Shown here: piece by piece, positions 59,655 through 64,000 of the stretch
Layout: each line of letters begins with the position of its first letter
Position numbering within the stretch: the stretch's first letter is position 1
From: Nymphaea colorata
Lineage: Eukaryota > Streptophyta > Magnoliopsida > Nymphaeales > Nymphaeaceae
Length of the DNA: 64,000 nt
Assembly: GCF_008831285.2 (NCBI RefSeq)
Contig: NC_045140.1
Span: 9,422,505-9,486,504 of the forward strand
Direction: 5' to 3'
The notes under the pieces: model-generated
Told to the model about the DNA's origin: nothing
What the model saw: the letters and a program-made list of their open reading frames with translations, nothing else
The model's database searches: none
Translations under genes and position numbers: made by a program

Positions 59655-60367
59655 GATGAGTCCTTTGTAGCTGCCATCCCTAAATGGTGAGCTGCTTTCA
59701 GGCTCTCGCGAAAGTTGTATTCCATCAGGAAGGAGGTTTTTGCCTGGAATCACATTTTCTGGAGTGGAAAGTTTTTTGAGGTGATCGGTTTGGATGAGGA
59801 AATCCTGTCCCTCAAATCTTTTGACAATATTTTTGTAGATCAGTCTTCTCACCTCATTTGTCTCCAGTGTCTAACTCATGAGTGGCAGATTAGGGAGTCC
59901 ATCCACTGACAGTAGTGTTCTACGCTGGGTTGGCATTCGTATGTAGACCAGAATTCTAGTTTCTTCCACTTGGCCGCTTCTCAAAGGCGCCGTCAAACGT
60001 TGTTCCAGTCCATGGTTATTGGACACAGGGTTTTTCTTATTGACAACATTCTCCCGGTTTTGACCACCCATTTTCGTGATTTCTACTCTAAGTCTCTTTG
60101 CTTTCATGCTCTGCTTCCAGACTTTCACCTCTCCTCCCTCTCCGTCTCGTGTGCGATCGCTCTTGAGTGGCTCTTCCTGCACTAAGAAATCAAGAATGTT
60201 GTCTGGGCTCTCGGCTCTGGTAAGGTAAGGCACCCGACATTGATAGTTTCCCCATTGATTTTTTTTGCACCTTTTGGGAGGCTTGTAGAGCTGATGTATT
60301 TACGTTTTGTGATGAATTTGCCTCCAACTATGTCTTTCTTGAGGAAGATAATCGAGTCACCTGTGTC

Positions 60368-61537
60368 TTGGTGCCTAAGCATTCTAATCCTATGGACGCC
60401 AGCCACTTTCGCCCGATCTCCATCTTAGGCACACCTTACAAGATTATTGCTAAATTGCTTTTATTGTGGCCTGCGCTCCTGTTATACCTTCTATCATTTC
60501 CAGGTAGCTTTCATCAAGGGTCAGCGTTTGGAGGACGCTATTGTGCTTACCAATGAGGTTGTTCATTCCCTTTACTGTCTATGTCTTCATTCCTTTATCA
60601 TTAAGTTGGACATTTTTAGGGCCTTTGATTCGGTTAGTTAGGAGTTTCTTTCTGACCTCCTCAACCGCCTTGCTTTTGGTCTATCGTTTCGGTAGTGGAT
60701 CCTTTCACTTGTCACTGGGCCCAGCTTATGGTCTCTTTCAATGGGGTGTGTGGCGATTTCTTCTGTCTTGGTCGCGGCTTCCATCAGGGTTGTCCGTTAT
60801 CGCTTTTGCTTTTCAACTTAGTTGCCGAGTGCTTTTCTGTGTTATTTCTTCATGATGTGGTCGTTGGCTTTCTCACACCACATTCACTCCCCCATTTATA
60901 GGTCTTCTCCACCATTCAGTATGCTAACAACTTTTTCCTATTTGGCACTACTTCTCGCCAACAGATTGTGAGAACTTGGCTCATCCTTCAAGTTTTTGAG
61001 CTCATCTCGGGTATTTCTATTCATTCCTCTCAATGCCACATTTCTTTCATTCACGTGGATCCAGCAACGGTGCTTCTTACAAAAGCTTGCTTTGGGTGCA
61101 AGGCTGTTAGCCTGCTCATGGACTTCTTAGGTCTTCAGATTACGCTGGCGCTTCCTACACCCTCTTTTTGGAATGGAGTGGAGCAGAAGCTTGTGGATTG
61201 TCTTCAATGTTGGCAGGAAAAGATGTTTTCTCTCCATGGTCGTATTGCTCTTGCTAAACACAGTCTTTCATCTGTCCCCCTCCATGCTGTGACTGTTTTG
61301 AGAAGGTTTGGTAGGATCATTCGTAATTTTATCTGGGATTGTGATCGGCATTCGGATTGCCTTGCGCGTTGGAATATGGTTGCCCTTCCGAGTCTTCTTG
61401 GGGGTGCTGGGGTTACCAACCCTAGTCGGACATGTGAGTCTTCCCTGTGTTCTTGGTGGTGGCGTCTGACAACTGAGCATCCTCCCATCACCCTGTTCAT
61501 TTGTTTCAAATTTGACATGCCTTCCCCTAGTGTTTAG
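60368..61537 (+). pseudogene. LINE reverse transcriptase domain
   Basis: The first block reads LVPKHSNPMDASHFRPIS (VPK...P....FRPIS). Then come QVAFIKGQRLEDAIVL (Q.AF..GR.I.D.I) and IIKLDIFRAFDSVS (KLD...AFD.V). HQGCPLSLLLFNLVAE (RQGDPLSP.LF.L..E) is near 60780. The active site reads YANN at 60920-60931 in place of YADD, so catalysis is lost. The open stretch 60968-61537 carries the thumb-like region (FELISGISIHSSQC, LGLQIT, then WNMVALPSLLGGAGV). Several frames are needed to read it. Confidence 0.9.
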
Positions 61538-62354
61538 ATTAATTCTATTTTCCACACCTCTTCCTCCCACTTTTGGTGCGACTTGCTTTCTGTCATTCCC
61601 CTTTTCCTTTGTCTTGTTGACCTCCCTTCCTTCGCACCTCTATCTTAGCCTCTTTCACATTTCCAGGGATTCACTTTTTCTTCATACTACCTGACCACTT
61701 TTGGTTCTTTTGTTGCGTCACTCATCCCGATTTCTTTGGTCCCTTGGCCCTTCTCCTTGCTTGGCTTTTTTTTGCTGGCCACATCAACATTTTTGACCAC
61801 TTACAACACCTTGGTATTAGTTAGCTAACCAGTGTGCTCTCTGTCTCACCGCAGCTGAGTTTTGGGTCTACTTTTTTACTGCTTGTCATTTCTTCTTTAG
61901 TATTCTTGTCTCTGCATGACCTTCCCTTTTTAGCTGTCTTTCAGACCCACTCTCAATTTGTCTTCTTTTCCTCTTTTCTCATTCTTCCCACCTGTTTGTT
62001 TCCTAGGGGTGTGTCTGGAGGTTGTGGCTTATTTCCTCTTGGTTGCGCATTTGGGAGGAGCACAACAACTGGGTCTTCAGGGGCATATTCTCATCGCCGA
62101 ATTCTGTAGCTCGTCTTGTGTAGGAGAATGCCCATTTTGCTATTTGGCTATGGTGTTGTCCTCCTTCTGCGCTGGGTGACTGTGCCGCTCTGTCTATCCA
62201 CTCTCTCCCCACCTCTCTTATTTCGTTTTACTATGTGGTTGTCTTGTATATTTCGTCTTTTATTTTCGTTTATGCGGTTTTTTCTTATATCTAGGGGACT
62301 TCTTGTCTTCAAATTTTGCTATGAATTCTCATTTTATCGTCTTTCTCTCTCTCT

Positions 62355-62357
<3 letters not shown>

Positions 62358-62395
<38 letters not shown>
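62358..62395. repeat. (TA)n microsatellite at the LINE 3' edge
   Basis: Nineteen TA units directly following CTCTCTCT. It may be the LINE tail or a pre-existing tract at the insertion site. Confidence 0.9.
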
Positions 62396-62396
<1 letters not shown>

Positions 62397-63736
62397 CTAA
62401 AGTGTTGGTCACCATGGATAGGGAGACCTACATTTCTTACAAACATGGCACGGTCTGTCCACTTTTAATTTATCAAATGGCCACGATACATCTAAAAAAA
62501 ATTCACACACTGTTGAGTGGTGGGTTCTCTAAAAAGTGCTACTCGACCAGTCACCCTACACAGAACATGGCTTCTTGCACCACCAGTGGCAAGACAGACT
62601 TCCTTGAATGCGAGGAACAGCAGCCACCAGTGTTCCTTCTCTTGGCATGCTCTCTCATCACCTCTCATTCTCAATCTATGTCTCGGTTCTCACCTAGGTC
62701 AGTGATGGCTGTGGGGCCCGTGGTGTAGAAGCCTCAATGCTTGTGATGTTTGCAAGGGGGATGCTGGAGCACAGCCCTGTTATCTCAAATAGACAAGTGG
62801 CTGCTCCACTGTAGCCCCATTGTCCCCAATTAAGAAGGGGCAAATTCCTAGATTCACTAAAATTGCCACCAAGTTATCGTGTTCACTACCCATGTCCAAA
62901 TTCCATCAGCCAGTCCTATCCATTTAGCTTCCACATAAAATCTTTATTCTTTGGCTATTTTCATAACCAAAAAGCACAAAAAAGGCACATCACCATAGCT
63001 CTATACTGAGACACATAAAAAGACATCTTACTCTTTGAATTCAGAATAATATTATGAGGTACTATGTGGTTAAGGCAGGCCAACATGACAAAAAAGTAGC
63101 ATCTCTATGCCACTAAGGATAAATTTTCTTCTTACTTGTATCAGCAACCAGGCAACAAATCCATGGTGATCATAAAACTAATATGTACACAATAAGAGAA
63201 TGAAAAGAGGAAAAAGAAGATATTAAAAGAAATAAGAAAATGAAAAGAGGAAAAAGAAGATATTAAAAGTTATGACTTCAATAAACACACACTATTGACA
63301 GTCCATGATTTGGAAAACTTAATTAGGAGATTAAATGCTATCTTTACTACATAGATTATAATAGAGAAACAAACAAACGAGAATAACTGAACGAGAAAAA
63401 CACTAACACTACACATAACTAGGAAGAAAATATGACCCAAATGAACAAAAGAAATGAGGAAGCAAGAAAAAACAGTAATAGCTAGCTAAGGAATTGAAAA
63501 TGTAGCATAGAAAGTCGACCACAAACGAAAGGGAAATAGCTTTTGTAGGCTATAGCCTAAGACACCTCAGAATTGCAACAAAATCATTTTCATAGGCTAT
63601 AGATTTGGCACTATTTATCCTTTTATATGCTTTTAAGCTTGGCATTATTTGTCGGTTATGAATTTGAGTTACTTGGTAACTTGGATGATGATAGATAAAA
63701 GGAAAATGACAAACAAGCAAACACTTTCATGTGCAC
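62396..63736. other. Intergenic DNA, no gene recognised
   Basis: The frames near 62303-62728 and 62492-62674 overlap on opposite strands and show no domain. A 40-bp tandem duplication is at 63191-63269. Confidence 0.5.
63191..63269. repeat. 40-bp tandem duplication, purine-rich
   Basis: AATAAGAGAATGAAAAGAGG plus 20 further bases repeats at 63231 with one mismatch (GAGAA/GAAAA). Confidence 0.9.
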
Positions 63737-64000
63737 TCAACTATTACAAACAACGTTGTGGTATTTGATTGTGCAGGTTTGGTAGAAAGTACTGATATTA
63801 TACACGTTAACATTGACAACTTTGCCAATATTCACACACTTCATGCCTTTTGTTATTTCTTCGTGCATTCTCCATGCATGTTTCATTTCATTTTGATGTA
63901 AATGCCCATGTACTTCTTGACATTTTTCATGCAAATACAATATCTCTTTTTCTGCATTATCCAATTTGTCGAACAAGAACTGATCATTATCTTCTTTCAA
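63737..64000 (-). CDS. Partial coiled-coil protein exon, runs off the right edge
   Basis: The minus-strand frame is open from the window edge to a stop at 63737. At the edge it begins with TTG, so the true start lies outside. The first 55 or so residues are a charged, heptad-like helix (KEDNDQFLFDKLDNAEKEI, then MKHAWRMHEEITKGM). The remaining 30 residues are Asn/Val/Tyr-rich and look like read-through into an intron, with a candidate GT donor after GGCAAA at about 63815. The N-terminal pattern resembles the ENE.LLDKL..AEE coiled coils of some plant proteins of unknown function, but this is a weak likeness. It could also be a chance frame. Confidence 0.35.
   Translation of the reverse strand: MKEDNDQFLFDKLDNAEKEILYLHEKCQEVHGHLHQNEMKHAWRMHEEITKGMKCVNIGKVVNVNVYNISTFYQTCTIKYHNVVCNS

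Larger units (their letters stand above)
57815..62357 (+). mobile_element. L1-type LINE, 5'-incomplete and frameshifted
   Basis: GC content jumps sharply at about 57815 and falls again at about 62350, marking a 4.5-kb insertion. The order is an ORF1-like region (57840-58900), apurinic endonuclease (58915-59654), reverse transcriptase (60368-61537), then a tail without recognised domains to about 62340. The 3' end runs into CTCTCTCT and a (TA)n tract with no poly-A tail. No target-site duplication found. Coding sequence switches among three frames throughout, so it cannot transpose by itself. Confidence 0.85.

Overview
The window is nuclear DNA of a flowering plant. The evidence is an AT-rich background with long (TA)n microsatellites, intron-free GLUTAMINE DUMPER (GDU) genes, a plant family, and remnants of Ty1/copia, Ty3/gypsy, CACTA and L1-type elements of the kinds common in angiosperms. 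I cannot name the species. I saw no bacterial operon, CRISPR array, tRNA or rRNA.

The only complete, convincingly functional genes are three paralogous GDU genes, all on the + strand: 19162-19479 (105 aa), 32910-33197 (95 aa) and 40058-40345 (95 aa). Each encodes a short extracytosolic N-terminus, one membrane span and a cytosolic tail with a VIMAG-type box. Each gene has a TATA box, two matching upstream blocks and a shared 3' UTR motif, so the cluster arose by tandem duplication that included the promoters. In family terms they are amino-acid export regulators. A further possible gene is a coiled-coil exon on the - strand that leaves the right edge (63737-64000).

Layout. 1-7.7 kb: AT-rich, no convincing gene. 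7.7-15.1 kb: a decayed copia element (gag-pol, PBS, PPT, about 300-bp LTRs). It is bracketed by two diverged copies of a 1.6-1.7 kb block X that carries a CACTA-type Transposase_24-like fragment on the - strand. 16.4-16.7 kb: a solo LTR of the same family. 19-41 kb: the GDU cluster, with two related inverted-repeat MITE-like elements (21.8 and 34.5 kb), a CACTA element carrying a TNP2-type pseudogene (23.3-26.3 kb) and a GATC-rich degenerate repeat (27.1-27.7 kb). 43.4-43.7 kb: a scrap of copia reverse transcriptase. 45.4-46.3 kb: a GC-rich island flanked by short inverted repeats beside a (TA)n tract. 47.3-55.7 kb: a gypsy pseudo-element split in its protease by a 4.74-kb CACTA-type element (47738-52480) with a CAT target-site duplication. 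57.8-62.4 kb: a GC-rich, frameshifted L1-type LINE. 62.4-64 kb: AT-rich sequence and the edge exon.

Most of the sequence is layered transposon debris. The parts most worth follow-up are the GDU cluster with its shared promoter blocks and diverged VIMAG boxes, the CACTA-in-gypsy nest, the duplicated X-LTR arrangement around the copia element, and the GC-rich island. I found no evidence for a wholly new biological system.
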